Part shown: positions 7,471 to 15,656 of the stretch, one piece after another
Layout: each line of letters begins with the position of its first letter
Numbering within the stretch: the first letter of the stretch is position 1
NCBI RefSeq assembly: GCF_000721175.1
Contig: NZ_JOEZ01000015.1
Location: 1 to 64,000 of the forward strand
Direction of reading: 5' to 3'
Length of the DNA stretch: 64,000 bases
DNA from: Streptomyces anulatus
GTDB lineage: Bacteria; Actinomycetota; Actinomycetes; Streptomycetales; Streptomycetaceae
Translations under genes and position numbers: made by a program
Notes under the pieces: model-generated
What the model was told of the DNA's origin: nothing
Seen by the model: the letters and a program-made list of their open reading frames with translations, nothing else
Databases searched by the model: none

Positions 7471-8451
7471 ATGACCCCTCCGAGCGACCCCGCACCGCAC
7501 GGTGCCCCCGCCGCCGTGCCCGCCCCCGGCGACGGGCACCGACAGCAGGGCGCGGGCCGTCTGCTGGCCGTGAGCGACCTGCACGCGGCGGTGACCGACA
7601 ACCGGCCCCTCGTGGAGTCCCTGCACCCGACGTCCGACGCGGACTGGCTGATCGTCGCGGGCGACGTCGCGGAGCAGCCCGACGACATCCGGTGGGCGCT
7701 CGGACTCCTCGCGGAACGCTTCGCCCACGTGATCTGGACCCCCGGCAACCACGAGCTGTGGACCCTGAACAAGGACCCGGTCCAACTGCGCGGCCAGGCA
7801 CGCTACGACCACCTCGTCGAGCTGTGCCGGGACCTCGGGGTGACGACCCCGGAAGACCCCTTCCCGCTCTGGCCGGGCCCGGACGGACCGGTGGCGATCG
7901 CGCCGCTCTTCCTCCTGTACGACTACACCTTCCGCGCCCCTGGAACGCACACGAAGGAGGAGTCGCTCGCCGTGGCGCACGAGTCCGGCATCGTCTGCAA
8001 CGACGAATACCTCCTGCACCCGGACCCCTATCCGACCCGGGACGACTGGTGCCGCGCCCGGGTCGCCACGACCGGACGCCGGCTCGCGGAGCACGACCCC
8101 GGGATACCCCTCGTCCTCGCCGGGCACTGGCCGCTCGTCCGGGAACCCACGTCGGTGATGTGGTACCCGGAGTTCGCCCAGTGGTGCGGCACCGAACTGA
8201 CCGCCGACTGGCACCGCCGCTTCAACGTCACCGCCGTGGTCTACGGCCACCTCCACATCCCCCGTACGACCTGGTACGACGGGGTGCGCTTCGAGGAGGT
8301 CTCCATCGGCTACCCCAGGGAGTGGCGCGAGAGGGGGCACCCGCGAGGCCTGCTGCGGCAGATCCTCCCGTACGAGGGCGAACCCGCCCCACCGGCCCGG
8401 ACCGACGCCGAACCGACCGCGCAGCGGCGCACCCCCGGAGGCACCTCGTGA
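7471..8451 (+). CDS. Calcineurin-like metallophosphoesterase paired with the PPTase
   Basis: A 326-residue cytoplasmic metallophosphoesterase. All five metal-site motifs are visible: SDLH (35-38), GDV (64-66), GNHE (92-95), AGHWP near residue 216 and GHLH near 254. This predicts a binuclear metal centre hydrolysing a phosphomonoester or diester. The gene overlaps the following phosphopantetheinyl transferase by GTGA, so the two proteins are made together. An appealing but unproven idea is that it acts on phosphopantetheine or CoA-type phosphodiesters, opposing or supporting carrier-protein activation. The first 30 residues are low-complexity Pro/Ala/Gly, and a later start is possible, since the conserved fold begins at residue 30. 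Confidence 0.85.
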   Translation: MTPPSDPAPHGAPAAVPAPGDGHRQQGAGRLLAVSDLHAAVTDNRPLVESLHPTSDADWLIVAGDVAEQPDDIRWALGLLAERFAHVIWTPGNHELWTLNKDPVQLRGQARYDHLVELCRDLGVTTPEDPFPLWPGPDGPVAIAPLFLLYDYTFRAPGTHTKEESLAVAHESGIVCNDEYLLHPDPYPTRDDWCRARVATTGRRLAEHDPGIPLVLAGHWPLVREPTSVMWYPEFAQWCGTELTADWHRRFNVTAVVYGHLHIPRTTWYDGVRFEEVSIGYPREWRERGHPRGLLRQILPYEGEPAPPARTDAEPTAQRRTPGGTS

Positions 8452-9203
8452 TCGGGCGGCTGCTCCCCGCCGACGTCTCCTGCGCGGCCACCCGCGCCGA
8501 GAGCGTCCCGGACGGAACCCTCTTCCCGGAGGAGGAGGCGCTGATCGCCAAGAGCGTGGCCAAACGCAGGAACGATTTCGCGACGGCCCGCGCCTGCGCC
8601 CGGCGGGCCATGGCCGGACTCGGCCTGCCGCCTGTGGCGGTGCTCCACGGACACCGCGGAAGACCGCTGTGGCCCGAGGGAATCGTCGGCAGCCTCACCC
8701 ACTGCGCCGGGTACCGGGCGGCTGCGCTGGCCCGTGCGGAGGACGTCCTGTCGCTGGGCATCGACGCCGAGCCGCACGCCCCGCTCCCCACCGGTGTACG
8801 GGAGTTGGTGACGCTGCCCGCCGAACGCGAGCGGATCGGTCCGCCCCTGCCGGAAGGCACGGACGCCATCCACTGGGACCGGGTGCTGTTCAGCGCCAAG
8901 GAGAGCGTATTCAAGACCTGGTATCCGGTCACCGGCATCGAACTCGACTTCATCCAGGCCGACCTGACGTTCCATTGGACGAACGATCTGGACAGCCCGG
9001 ACAGCCCGGACAGCCCGGACAGCCCGGACGGCGGTGACGGTCTTCGGGGCCGTACCACCGCCGATGGCGCGTTCACCGCCCGTCTGCTGCTCACCGACCC
9101 GGCGCTGCCGACGACGCTGCACGGGCTGTGGCGGGTCGAGGACGGAATCGTCGCCACGGCCGTGCTGGTCCGGCCCGACTGGCGGGACAGAGAAGCGCTG
9201 TGA
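8448..9203 (+). CDS. Sfp/EntD-type 4'-phosphopantetheinyl transferase
   Basis: A 251-residue enzyme that moves the phosphopantetheine arm of CoA onto carrier domains of polyketide, peptide or fatty-acid synthases. The Mg-CoA motif LGIDAEPH (103-110; Asp106, Glu108) and the second motif, WDRVLFSAKESVFKTWYP (143-160; Lys151-Glu152, Lys156), are intact, and GSLTHC gives the CoA-binding His region. The EntD-like shorter form is typical for Streptomyces secondary metabolism. The start GTG overlaps the metallophosphoesterase stop. A four-copy Asp-Ser-Pro repeat interrupts the protein at about residues 182-194, in a surface loop. No biosynthetic cluster needing it lies alongside, so it probably serves the genome broadly. 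Confidence 0.9.
   Translation: MIGRLLPADVSCAATRAESVPDGTLFPEEEALIAKSVAKRRNDFATARACARRAMAGLGLPPVAVLHGHRGRPLWPEGIVGSLTHCAGYRAAALARAEDVLSLGIDAEPHAPLPTGVRELVTLPAERERIGPPLPEGTDAIHWDRVLFSAKESVFKTWYPVTGIELDFIQADLTFHWTNDLDSPDSPDSPDSPDGGDGLRGRTTADGAFTARLLLTDPALPTTLHGLWRVEDGIVATAVLVRPDWRDREAL
8991..9029 (+). repeat. 9-bp tandem repeat (gacagcccg) inside the PPTase gene
   Basis: Four perfect copies of gacagcccg followed by gac encode a repeated Asp-Ser-Pro loop. The unit is a multiple of three, so copy-number change alters loop length without breaking the frame. Confidence 0.9.
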
Positions 9204-9271
9204 CGTTCGGAGGGCCGGGGGAGCGACGGGTGTGACCGTCACCTGCCCGGGCAAGCGGCGCATCGTGCCGC

Positions 9272-9862
9272 TCAGCCGGCCGGGGGAGCGGTCAGGGGGC
9301 GACCCAGTCCCACGTTCCACCGGCCCGACCGCCCACTGAGTTCGGTCAGCGTCAGCGGGGCGACGTCCAGCCGCCAGAACGCCTCGGCCGGCAGCCGTAG
9401 GCCATGGACGACCGCCGCCCGGACGACGGCGGCCTCGGCCACCGCCAGGAAGCTCGTGCCGGGTGCGTCCGGTCCGCCGAGGGAGTCCAGCCACCCGCCG
9501 ACCCTTCCGATCAGGTCGTGCAGCGACTCGCCGCCGTGCGGAGCCGCCGAGGGGTCGCCGAGCCAGGCGGTCACCCGCTCGGGCTCAGCGGCGGCCACAT
9601 CGTCGAGGCGGCGGCCGGCCCAGCGCGCCAGGTTCCAGCCGGCCAGGGCCGGTTCGGCCCGTGCCGCCAGGCCGAGCGCCGCGGTGGTCTCGCGGCACCG
9701 CTCGGAGGGTCCGCTCAGTGCGAGCACGGCTCCCGGCACCGCGCCGGCCGCCGCCCGCGCGCGCTCCCGGCCGGACCGGTCCAGCGGAGCGTCGCCGTCG
9801 AAGCGGGCCTCCCGCAGCGCCGCGTTCATCGCCGGTGGGATCAGCATCACCCGTACTGTCAT
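9272..9862 (-). CDS. Histidine-phosphatase-like protein beside the cobalamin riboswitch
   Basis: A 196-residue protein with the phosphoglycerate-mutase-like fold, starting at the ATG at 9862. The order of elements fits: an opening strand, LDRSGRERARAAAGAV, SGPSERCRETTAALG, an HGGESLHDLIGRV helix and FLAVAEAAVVRAAVVHGL. The opening RHG catalytic motif is replaced by IPPAMN, and the second histidine-bearing loop reads AVAEA, so both catalytic His positions appear lost. It is divergent from the B12 riboswitch and cbtBA, which suggests descent from a CobC/alpha-ribazole-phosphatase-like protein. A binding or regulatory role rather than phosphatase activity is inferred. Confidence 0.7.
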   Translation of the reverse strand: MTVRVMLIPPAMNAALREARFDGDAPLDRSGRERARAAAGAVPGAVLALSGPSERCRETTAALGLAARAEPALAGWNLARWAGRRLDDVAAAEPERVTAWLGDPSAAPHGGESLHDLIGRVGGWLDSLGGPDAPGTSFLAVAEAAVVRAAVVHGLRLPAEAFWRLDVAPLTLTELSGRSGRWNVGLGRPLTAPPAG

Positions 9863-9959
9863 GTTCCTGCTTCCTTCACCATGGGCCCCAAAGCCCTGTC
9901 GCCCCAGGGGATCCGTGCTCAGCGGCTCCGCAGATTGCACCATGGCGGTGCCCGCGTAC

Positions 9960-10075
9960 AGGCGGTATGGTCACGTCGACCATGACGAGGGTGTGACGGA
10001 AGTCCGGTGAGAATCCGGCACGGTCGCGCCACTGTGTCCCCGCATCCGTGCGGGGAAGTCAGACCCGGCACCTTC
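9960..10075 (+). promoter_or_regulatory. Cobalamin riboswitch
   Basis: The conserved core is clear: GGAAGTCCGGTGAGAATCCG (from 9998), then GCACGGTCGCGCCACTGTG, a GC hairpin (ccccgcatccgtgcgggg) and the B12 box AAGTCAGACC at 10056-10065. It lies about 50 bases upstream of cbtB. In known examples it binds adenosyl- or aquocobalamin and shuts off expression, here of the predicted cobalt transporter. The 5' limit is approximate. Confidence 0.93.
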
Positions 10076-10123
10076 GTCTCAGGCACCACGACAGGGACGC
10101 GTGTTCCCACAGGAGGTACTGCC

Positions 10124-10339
10124 ATGGCACAGTCCGCCGTTCCCGCATCCGGGACATCCGTGATCACTCCGATCTCGGCGAAGGCCATTGCCCCGTGGGC
10201 GGTCTTCTTCGGCATTCTCATGCTCGTACTGCTGTACTTCGTCGGCGCCGAACAGGGCGCCACCGCGCTCATCTCGGGCGAAGGCGTCCACGAGTGGGTT
10301 CACGACGGCCGTCACCTGCTCGGCTTCCCCTGCCACTGA
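10124..10339 (+). CDS. cbtB: CbtB, small subunit of a predicted cobalt transporter
   Basis: A 71-residue membrane protein with one hydrophobic helix (WAVFFGILMLVLLYFVGAEQ, about residues 25-44) and a His-rich C-terminus, HEWVHDGRHLLGFPCH, that can bind a metal ion. CbtB proteins are found with CbtA under cobalamin riboswitches and are predicted to import cobalt for B12 synthesis. A perfect ribosome binding site, AGGAGG, stands seven bases before the ATG. The His-rich tail with a final Cys-His is the family hallmark. It is followed after 60 bases by cbtA. Confidence 0.88.
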   Translation: MAQSAVPASGTSVITPISAKAIAPWAVFFGILMLVLLYFVGAEQGATALISGEGVHEWVHDGRHLLGFPCH

Positions 10340-10399
10340 GTCACCTGCGGAACCAGGGAATCAGCGGACAAGGGAAGCCAGAGAAATCAGGAAACCATC

Positions 10400-11155
10400 G
10401 TGAACTCCATATCTGTCAGAGCTCTGCTCGTGCGCGGCATGCTCGCGGGCCTGATCGCGGGCGCGCTCGCGCTCGCCGTCGCCTACTTCCTCGGTGAGTC
10501 CCAGGTCGACGCGGCCATCGCCCTCGAAGAGACCCACAGTCACGACCACGGCGGCGGCGAGGAGTTGGTCAGCCGCACCCTGCAGGCGACCGGCGGACTC
10601 GCCACCGGCGTCCTGGTCTTCGGCGTCGCCGTGGGCGGGATCGCCGCCCTGGTGTTCTGCTACGCGCTGGGCCGCATCGGCGACTTCGGCCCCCGGGCCA
10701 CGGCGGCGCTGATCGCGGGCGCCGCCCTGCTCACGGTCTATGTCGTGCCGTTCCTGAAGTACCCGGCGAACCCGCCCGCCGTCGGCGATCCCGACACCAT
10801 CGGCAAGCGCACCGCCCTGTTCTTCCTGATGGTAGCCCTCAGCGTGCTCATGGCCGTCGCCACCGTCATCATCGGCCGCCGGCTCGCTCCTCGCCTGGGC
10901 AACTGGAACGCGACCATCGCGGCCGTCGCCGGCTTCGTCCTGCTGACCGGCCTCGCCTACGCCTTCCTGCCCTCCTTCGACGAGGTGGGCAAGGACTTCC
11001 CGGCCGGTCTGCTGTGGGAGTTCCGGCTCTCGACGCTCGCGGTCCAGGCGACGCTGTGGAGTGTCTTCGGCCTCGTCTTCGGCCATCTCACCGAACGGCT
11101 CCTGACGCCCGCCGTGCGTGCCACGACGCCCCGTACCGCGAGTGCGGTGAACTGA
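10400..11155 (+). CDS. cbtA: CbtA, membrane subunit of a predicted cobalt transporter
   Basis: A 251-residue integral membrane protein with about six hydrophobic helices. A His-rich loop, THSHDHGGG (45-53), after the first helix offers metal ligands at the outer face. The internal PFLKYPANPPAVGDPDTIGKR loop is characteristic of CbtA. With CbtB it is predicted to bring cobalt into the cell, and the shared upstream riboswitch ties its expression to B12 shortage. It starts at a GTG at 10400 with no strong Shine-Dalgarno visible. The evidence is family and context; transport has not been shown widely for this pair. Confidence 0.88.
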   Translation: MNSISVRALLVRGMLAGLIAGALALAVAYFLGESQVDAAIALEETHSHDHGGGEELVSRTLQATGGLATGVLVFGVAVGGIAALVFCYALGRIGDFGPRATAALIAGAALLTVYVVPFLKYPANPPAVGDPDTIGKRTALFFLMVALSVLMAVATVIIGRRLAPRLGNWNATIAAVAGFVLLTGLAYAFLPSFDEVGKDFPAGLLWEFRLSTLAVQATLWSVFGLVFGHLTERLLTPAVRATTPRTASAVN

Positions 11156-11164
11156 GCGGACCGC

Positions 11165-11347
11165 ACGCAACGGGCCGCCGCCCTGTTCCTGGACGGAAAG
11201 GACGAGGAGACCATCGCGCGGACGGCCGGTCCCCAGCCGCCGCTGGAGCGGCTGGGGACCCCGCAGGACATGGCCGAGGTGGTCGCCCCTCTCGCCGGTC
11301 CGCTGGGGCAACGGGCAGGTGCTGCGGGCCGACGGCGGCATCGTCAA
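11165..11347 (+). pseudogene. C-terminal remnant of a short-chain dehydrogenase
   Basis: Without a start codon, the frame reads ALFLDGKDEETIARTAG, PPLERLGTPQDMAEVVAPLA and, after a one-base frame change, WGNGQVLRADGGIV. This is the familiar end of an SDR oxidoreductase, in which the substrate-side helix is followed by the last strand with NGQ and DGG. The catalytic Tyr-Lys region and cofactor domain are absent. It merges directly into a TetR remnant. Confidence 0.7.
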
Positions 11348-11369
11348 AGCGTCGCCGTGCCGCTTGATG

Positions 11370-11635
11370 GTGAAGGTGGGCGCTCCGGCCCTCCACCCCC
11401 ACTTCGGTGACAAGGAAGGGCTGCTGTCGGCGGTCGTCGACCACGGCTTCGAGCAGTACCTGGTGACGGAGAGGGAGCGCGGTGAGACGACGGACGCCGT
11501 GGAGGTCCTGCGCCGGGGTTGGGACAGCCACGTCGCCTTCGCCCTCGACAACCGCACCTCTACCGGCTGATGAACTCACCGGCGATGCGCACACCTCCCG
11601 TGGCGGCGCTGGAGTCCCACCGGACCCCCGTCACC
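11370..11635 (+). pseudogene. Remnant of a TetR-family regulator
   Basis: The frame reads VGAPALHPHFGDKEGLLSAV, then VVDHGFEQYL and RRGWDSHVAFALDNRT, which is the second half of the TetR helix-turn-helix (normally YxHFxxKxxLL) followed by the start of the ligand domain. A one-base loss after NRT shifts the frame; the continuation LYRLMNSPAMRTPPVAALES is visible in another frame up to about 11635. The first helices and most of the ligand domain are missing. Confidence 0.7.
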
Positions 11636-11836
11636 GAAACCCCGGAGAGCCGGCCGAGGCCGCCACCACCAGCCGGATGAGCGCGGCCGATCGCGCCCGG
11701 CGTGATGCGGCACTCCTGGATCCGTGCATCCTCCAACCTCTTCATCCTGGAGATCCCATTGTCCGATGCCCGTATCGGCGGGTGAAGGAGACCGGGCCGC
11801 GCCGAAGGGTGCGGGCCCGGCAGGTGGTGCGGCGCT

Positions 11837-12202
11837 TCAGGAGTGCGAGGCTCCGGGGCCGAAGTCACCCGTGAGGGCGGCGGCCATCCGCAGGTGCGGC
11901 GTCGCGTCGGCGATCCGCCCCTGGCGCTCCAGCGTCCGGCCCAGCATGAGGCGCGCGTAGCTCTCCACCGGGTCGAGCTCCAGAATGACCCGCAGCTCCT
12001 CCTCCGCCTTGCCCAGCCGGGCGGAGTGGTAGTAGGAGCGGGCCAGCAGCAGCCGCGGCGCGACCTGCTCGGGTACCTCCTCGACGAGTCCGCCCAGGAT
12101 CCGCGCGGCCGTCAGGTACTCCTTGGCCTCGAAGAACATCTGCGCCCGGTCCCACCGGTCGGCGGCGGTGCCGAACTCGTAGTAGGTCTCGGTCTCGCTC
12201 AC
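11837..12202 (-). CDS. Small tetratricopeptide-repeat protein
   Basis: A 121-residue soluble protein made of about three TPR helical pairs: DRAQMFFEAKEYLTAARILG, PRLLLARSYYHSARLGKAEEE and ARLMLGRTLERQGRIADAT. TPR proteins mediate protein contacts; this one has no added catalytic domain. The length is typical for the small actinobacterial tetratricopeptide proteins encoded beside pirin-like genes, and here it diverges from one with a shared 147-base promoter region. The ATG at 12202 has GGAGGACAC just upstream. Partner proteins are unknown. Confidence 0.85.
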   Translation of the reverse strand: MSETETYYEFGTAADRWDRAQMFFEAKEYLTAARILGGLVEEVPEQVAPRLLLARSYYHSARLGKAEEELRVILELDPVESYARLMLGRTLERQGRIADATPHLRMAAALTGDFGPGASHS

Positions 12203-12349
12203 GTGTCCTCCTTCGTATGGTGCGGCCCGCCTCCGGACCGCCCCGCCGTACGTTCAGCCATCACAACAACCCGCAATGGTTGAGCATTCCACTAAAATTC
12301 TGGCGTGGGACCCGCTGCTCCGCGCCCTCGCGGGAATAGGTTGAGCGCC

Positions 12350-13315
12350 ATGAGCAATCTCGATAGCCAGGCCACTCCCTCCGTCTGCGGAGGGCGCGGC
12401 TTCGTCGTCGCCGAGCCCGTCCGTGAGCTTCTCGCCCCCCGCCGCGTTCAGCTCGGCGAGGGCACCGAGGTCCGCCGTCTGCTGCCCAATCTCGGCCGGC
12501 GCATGGTGGGCGCCTGGGCCTTCGTGGATCACTACGGACCCGATGACATCGCCGACGAGCCCGGAATGCAGGTCCCGCCGCATCCCCACATGGGCCTCCA
12601 GACCGTCAGCTGGCTCCACGACGGGGAGGTCCTCCACCGGGACAGCCTCGGCAGCCTGCAGACGGTACGCCCCCGTGAGCTGGGCCTGATGACCTCGGGC
12701 CGCGCCATCAGCCACTCCGAGGAGAGCCCGAAGGAACACGCCCGGCTGCTGCACGGAGCGCAGCTCTGGGTGGCGCTCCCGGAAGCGCACCGCAAGGTGG
12801 AGCCGCACTTCCAGCATCACACGGACCTGCCCGTCGTCACCGCCCCCGGCCTCGCCGCCACCGTCATCCTGGGCGAACTGGACGGGACGGCCTCGCCGGG
12901 CACCGCGTACACCCCGATCGTCGGCGCCGACGTGACCCTGACCGGGGGCGCTGAGGCCCGCCTGCCCCTGGACCCCGACTTCGAGTACGCGGTCCTGTCC
13001 ATGTCCGGCGAGGCCGAGGTCGACGGCGTCCCCGTACTGCCCGGCTCGATGCTCTACCTCGGCTGTGGCCGCACCGAACTGCCGCTGCGTGCCGTCTCCG
13101 ACGCCGGACTGATGCTCCTGGGCGGCGAGCCGTTCGAGGAGGAGCTCGTGATGTTCTGGAACTGGATCGGACGGTCCCACGAGGAGATCGCCCAGGCCCG
13201 TGAGGACTGGATGAACGGCGCCCGGTTCGGTGAGGTGAAGGGCTACGACGGTCCTCCGCTTCCGGCCCCGGAGCTGCCTTCGATGCCGCTGAAGGCGCGA
13301 GGGAGGGTGCGTTGA
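12350..13315 (+). CDS. Pirin-family bicupin protein
   Basis: A 321-residue bicupin. The N-terminal cupin carries the pirin metal ligands His78 and His80 in HPHMGLQTV, and His122 and Glu124 in SHSEESP, all intact, predicting a bound iron and possible quercetin-2,3-dioxygenase activity. The C-terminal pirin domain ends with PFEEELVMFWNWIGRSHEEI, a conserved family motif. Bacterial pirins are described as redox sensors or modulators of metabolic enzymes, so the cellular role is uncertain. The ATG at 12350 follows a GTTGAG region without a strong Shine-Dalgarno. It diverges from the small TPR gene. Confidence 0.9.
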   Translation: MSNLDSQATPSVCGGRGFVVAEPVRELLAPRRVQLGEGTEVRRLLPNLGRRMVGAWAFVDHYGPDDIADEPGMQVPPHPHMGLQTVSWLHDGEVLHRDSLGSLQTVRPRELGLMTSGRAISHSEESPKEHARLLHGAQLWVALPEAHRKVEPHFQHHTDLPVVTAPGLAATVILGELDGTASPGTAYTPIVGADVTLTGGAEARLPLDPDFEYAVLSMSGEAEVDGVPVLPGSMLYLGCGRTELPLRAVSDAGLMLLGGEPFEEELVMFWNWIGRSHEEIAQAREDWMNGARFGEVKGYDGPPLPAPELPSMPLKARGRVR

Positions 13316-13388
13316 GCTGGGGTTATCGCCCGAACTGACCTCAGGCTGGCTGGCTTCGGACGGGTTCCGTTTCTGGGCGACTCGCAGC

Positions 13389-13446
13389 TGCTCACTTGGC
13401 CCTTGGCATGCGCTGCGGATCTTGGGTTCGAGTCCCATGTGGAGCA
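13389..13446 (+). other. tRNA-like fragment (possible attachment-site scar)
   Basis: The stretch contains a T-arm-like hairpin, TTGGGTTCGAGTCCCAT, a D-loop-like GCTCACTTGGC and ends TGCTCAC / GTGGAGCA that nearly pair as an acceptor stem. It spans only 58 bases, with an incomplete D-arm and an unpaired anticodon stem, so it is not a working tRNA. Such scraps often mark sites where integrative elements entered or left. Confidence 0.3.
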
Positions 13447-13816
13447 GGGTGTGGTGAGACGTCCGGCGGAACGAGTGCTGACGCGATGCTGACTTCGCTG
13501 ACGAATGGTCAGCTACCTGTTGGCGGTCCGCGCCATGTCGTCGCGCCTGGAGTGAGTCGGCTCAGGCTCCGCCCGCAAGGAGGTCCCGTGCATGGAGCAG
13601 GGGCGTGGCGTCTGTCGCGTCGCGCGTGATGGGCAACGATCGAATCCGCGTCCACGCTGATCCAGCGAATTGTGGGCAGTCGACAAAGAGAGACCTCTCA
13701 GCTTCGAGTTCGCGGCGGGACCGCGTCTGAGACGCCATCCGCCTATCAGTGACGGGGCTGGTCTGGTCGAACAGGGTTCCTGATCGGGTGATCGTGCGAG
13801 GGCCGCCGCATGACAG

Positions 13817-13871
13817 CAGGGCCTCTTGGTAGTTCGGGGGTGCGAACCGGACCGATCACCAGGAGGCCCTG
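13817..13871. repeat. 14-bp imperfect inverted repeat, possible IS end
   Basis: CAGGGCCTCTTGGT at 13817-13830 is repeated inverted at 13858-13871 with one mismatch, around a 27-base spacer. The arrangement resembles the end of an insertion sequence or a protein-binding site. No transposase frame can be recognised next to it. Confidence 0.4.
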
Positions 13872-14197
13872 TTGCCGCAGTCTTTCGCGCTCACCGCTCC
13901 GCGCAGGAGCGTCGGCACGGCCGTACGGTCACCGGGCACGGCCCCCACCGCATTCCGGACAGGCGCCACCGTTCCGGCCGGCCGCGCCCTGGGCCCGCGG
14001 CGTGGCCCCGGCGGCATCGAGGGCCACGAGGGCAGCGGGTGCGGTGAGCAGGCGGGACCTTCGAAACACGCCCTGGGGGCATGGAGCGGTCCGGCCGTGA
14101 CCTGGCTGCCCAGCATGGGCGACAGGGCCCGGACCGAGGCGGCCTGCAGGAGCGGCGCGAGGGAGGGCGTCGCTGGTCGCGCGTGTGCCTGCCGGGG

Positions 14198-15484
14198 TCA
14201 CAGCCGCATGACGATCAGGGCGGTGTCGTCGGTGAGGCCGGCTGGGGGGATCAGGTCGGCCAGGAGTGCGTCGCCGAGTGTGTCGGGGTCGGTGGTGCGG
14301 CGGTGCCGGGTCAGGGAGTCGGCGAGGCGTGCGAGGCCGGTGTCGATGTCCTCGTGGCGGCGTTCGACGAGCCCGTCGGTGTAGAGGAGGAGGACGCAGT
14401 CGTCGGTGAACGCGGTCTGGGCCTGGGGGCGGGGGAGGTGTTCGGGGCGGGCGCCGAGCGGCGGGTCGGTGGCCTGGTCGAGGAAGGTGACGGTGCCGTC
14501 GGGGTGACACAGGGCGGGCGGGAGGTGGCCGGCGCTGCTGTAGGTGAGGGTGCGGGTGTTCCAGTCGATGAAGACGGATGCGGCGGTGGTGGACTCGGCG
14601 CCTTCGACGGAGCGGGCGTACAGGCCGAGGACGTCCAGGGCCTGGGCGGGGCCGGTTGCGACGCGGGAGGCCGCGGACAGGGCGCTGCGGAGCTGGCCCA
14701 TGACACCGGCGGCGCGCAGGCCGTGGCCGACCACATCGCCGACCGCGACAGCGCTCCGGCCGCTGCCGGGCAGGTCGACGAGGTCGTACCAGTCGCCGCA
14801 CACGTTCAGCGCGCCCATGGCGGGCCGGTAGCGTACGGCGGCGCGGTGATGGCCGAGCGACCGGGGCGCGGGCAGCATCGCCTCCTGCAGGTGGATGGCG
14901 ACCTCGCGTTCGCGGGCGTGGGCCTTGCGGAGGCGTTCGTTGACCTCCTGCAGTTCGCGGGCGCGGGTGTAGAGATCGGCTTCCAGGACCCGCGCGCGGT
15001 CCCCCTCCGGCCGGCCGCCCCGGGCGCGGATGAGTTCGGTGACTTCTTCGACCCGGTGCAGCAGCAGGGCCACGCTGCCGTCGGGGGCGAGGACGGGGAC
15101 GTTGACCGGACTCCAGTACCGCTCCTGCCACACTCCGGGCCGGTCGGGGTCTTCCACGTCGTAGCGTTGCAAGGCCATCGTGTCGGGCTCCCCGCTCGCC
15201 GCTACCCGGCGTAGCGAGGCGTACAGGTTACGCATGCCGGACGCGGCGGCGTCGCCGGGGTTGTCGGGGAAGACGTCGAACAGGAAGCGGCCGATGAGCT
15301 GACTGCGGGTCCGCCCGGACAGCGACAAGAACGCCCCGTTGACGTCCACGTACACCAGGTCCGGCGTCAGCAGCGCCACGCCGGCGGGAAGGGCCTGGAA
15401 GACGGCCTCGTAGTCGATGCCGGGTCCGTTCACGGTTCCGCCTGCCGCACGCCTGCGGTTCTCGCCGGTTATGGGTGCTTCCAT
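14198..15484 (-). CDS. PAS-PP2C serine/threonine phosphatase (RsbU/SpoIIE type)
   Basis: A 428-residue cytoplasmic phosphatase that would dephosphorylate an anti-sigma-factor antagonist. The PAS domain spans roughly residues 25-150 (ALPAGVALLTPDLVYVDVNG, then GRFLFDVFPDN). A helical linker rich in Glu and Arg, ELQEVNERLRKAHARERE, connects to the PP2C domain, whose metal motifs are visible as GDWYDLVDL, GDVVGHG, SSAGHLPP, LLYTDGLVERR and the final TDDTALIV. The ATG at 15484 (MEAPITG) is chosen over the longer open frame, whose added residues are low-complexity. The target partner is not encoded nearby. Streptomyces genomes carry dozens of such stress-signalling phosphatases. Confidence 0.9.
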   Translation of the reverse strand: MEAPITGENRRRAAGGTVNGPGIDYEAVFQALPAGVALLTPDLVYVDVNGAFLSLSGRTRSQLIGRFLFDVFPDNPGDAAASGMRNLYASLRRVAASGEPDTMALQRYDVEDPDRPGVWQERYWSPVNVPVLAPDGSVALLLHRVEEVTELIRARGGRPEGDRARVLEADLYTRARELQEVNERLRKAHAREREVAIHLQEAMLPAPRSLGHHRAAVRYRPAMGALNVCGDWYDLVDLPGSGRSAVAVGDVVGHGLRAAGVMGQLRSALSAASRVATGPAQALDVLGLYARSVEGAESTTAASVFIDWNTRTLTYSSAGHLPPALCHPDGTVTFLDQATDPPLGARPEHLPRPQAQTAFTDDCVLLLYTDGLVERRHEDIDTGLARLADSLTRHRRTTDPDTLGDALLADLIPPAGLTDDTALIVMRL

Positions 15485-15656
15485 GATGGCACGCGGGCGG
15501 GCCGCAAGCCCGCCGTGGTGCGCCGGTGTGGACCGTTCGGCCCCCTTGCCGGGGACCATCGCCTCGCGGCCCTGCCTGTGCGGCGCAGCGGACGCAGATT
15601 GGCATGGACGACCTCGGCGCGCCCTTCCCCGTCGTGCTGGGCCGCGGCGGGTGCAC

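Larger units (their letters stand above)
13316..14197. other. Long gene-free stretch with repeats
   Basis: Apart from the tRNA-like fragment and a 14-bp inverted repeat, I find nothing that reads as a protein. Open frames at 13810-14384 lack domains and lie opposite or beside the phosphatase gene. The composition is slightly less GC-rich than the neighbours (for example aaagagagacctctcagctt near 13685), consistent with old foreign DNA. Confidence 0.5.

Noticed and set aside
13389..13446. Intact tRNA gene
   Set aside because: Too short, with no proper anticodon stem or full D-arm; kept only as a tRNA-like fragment.
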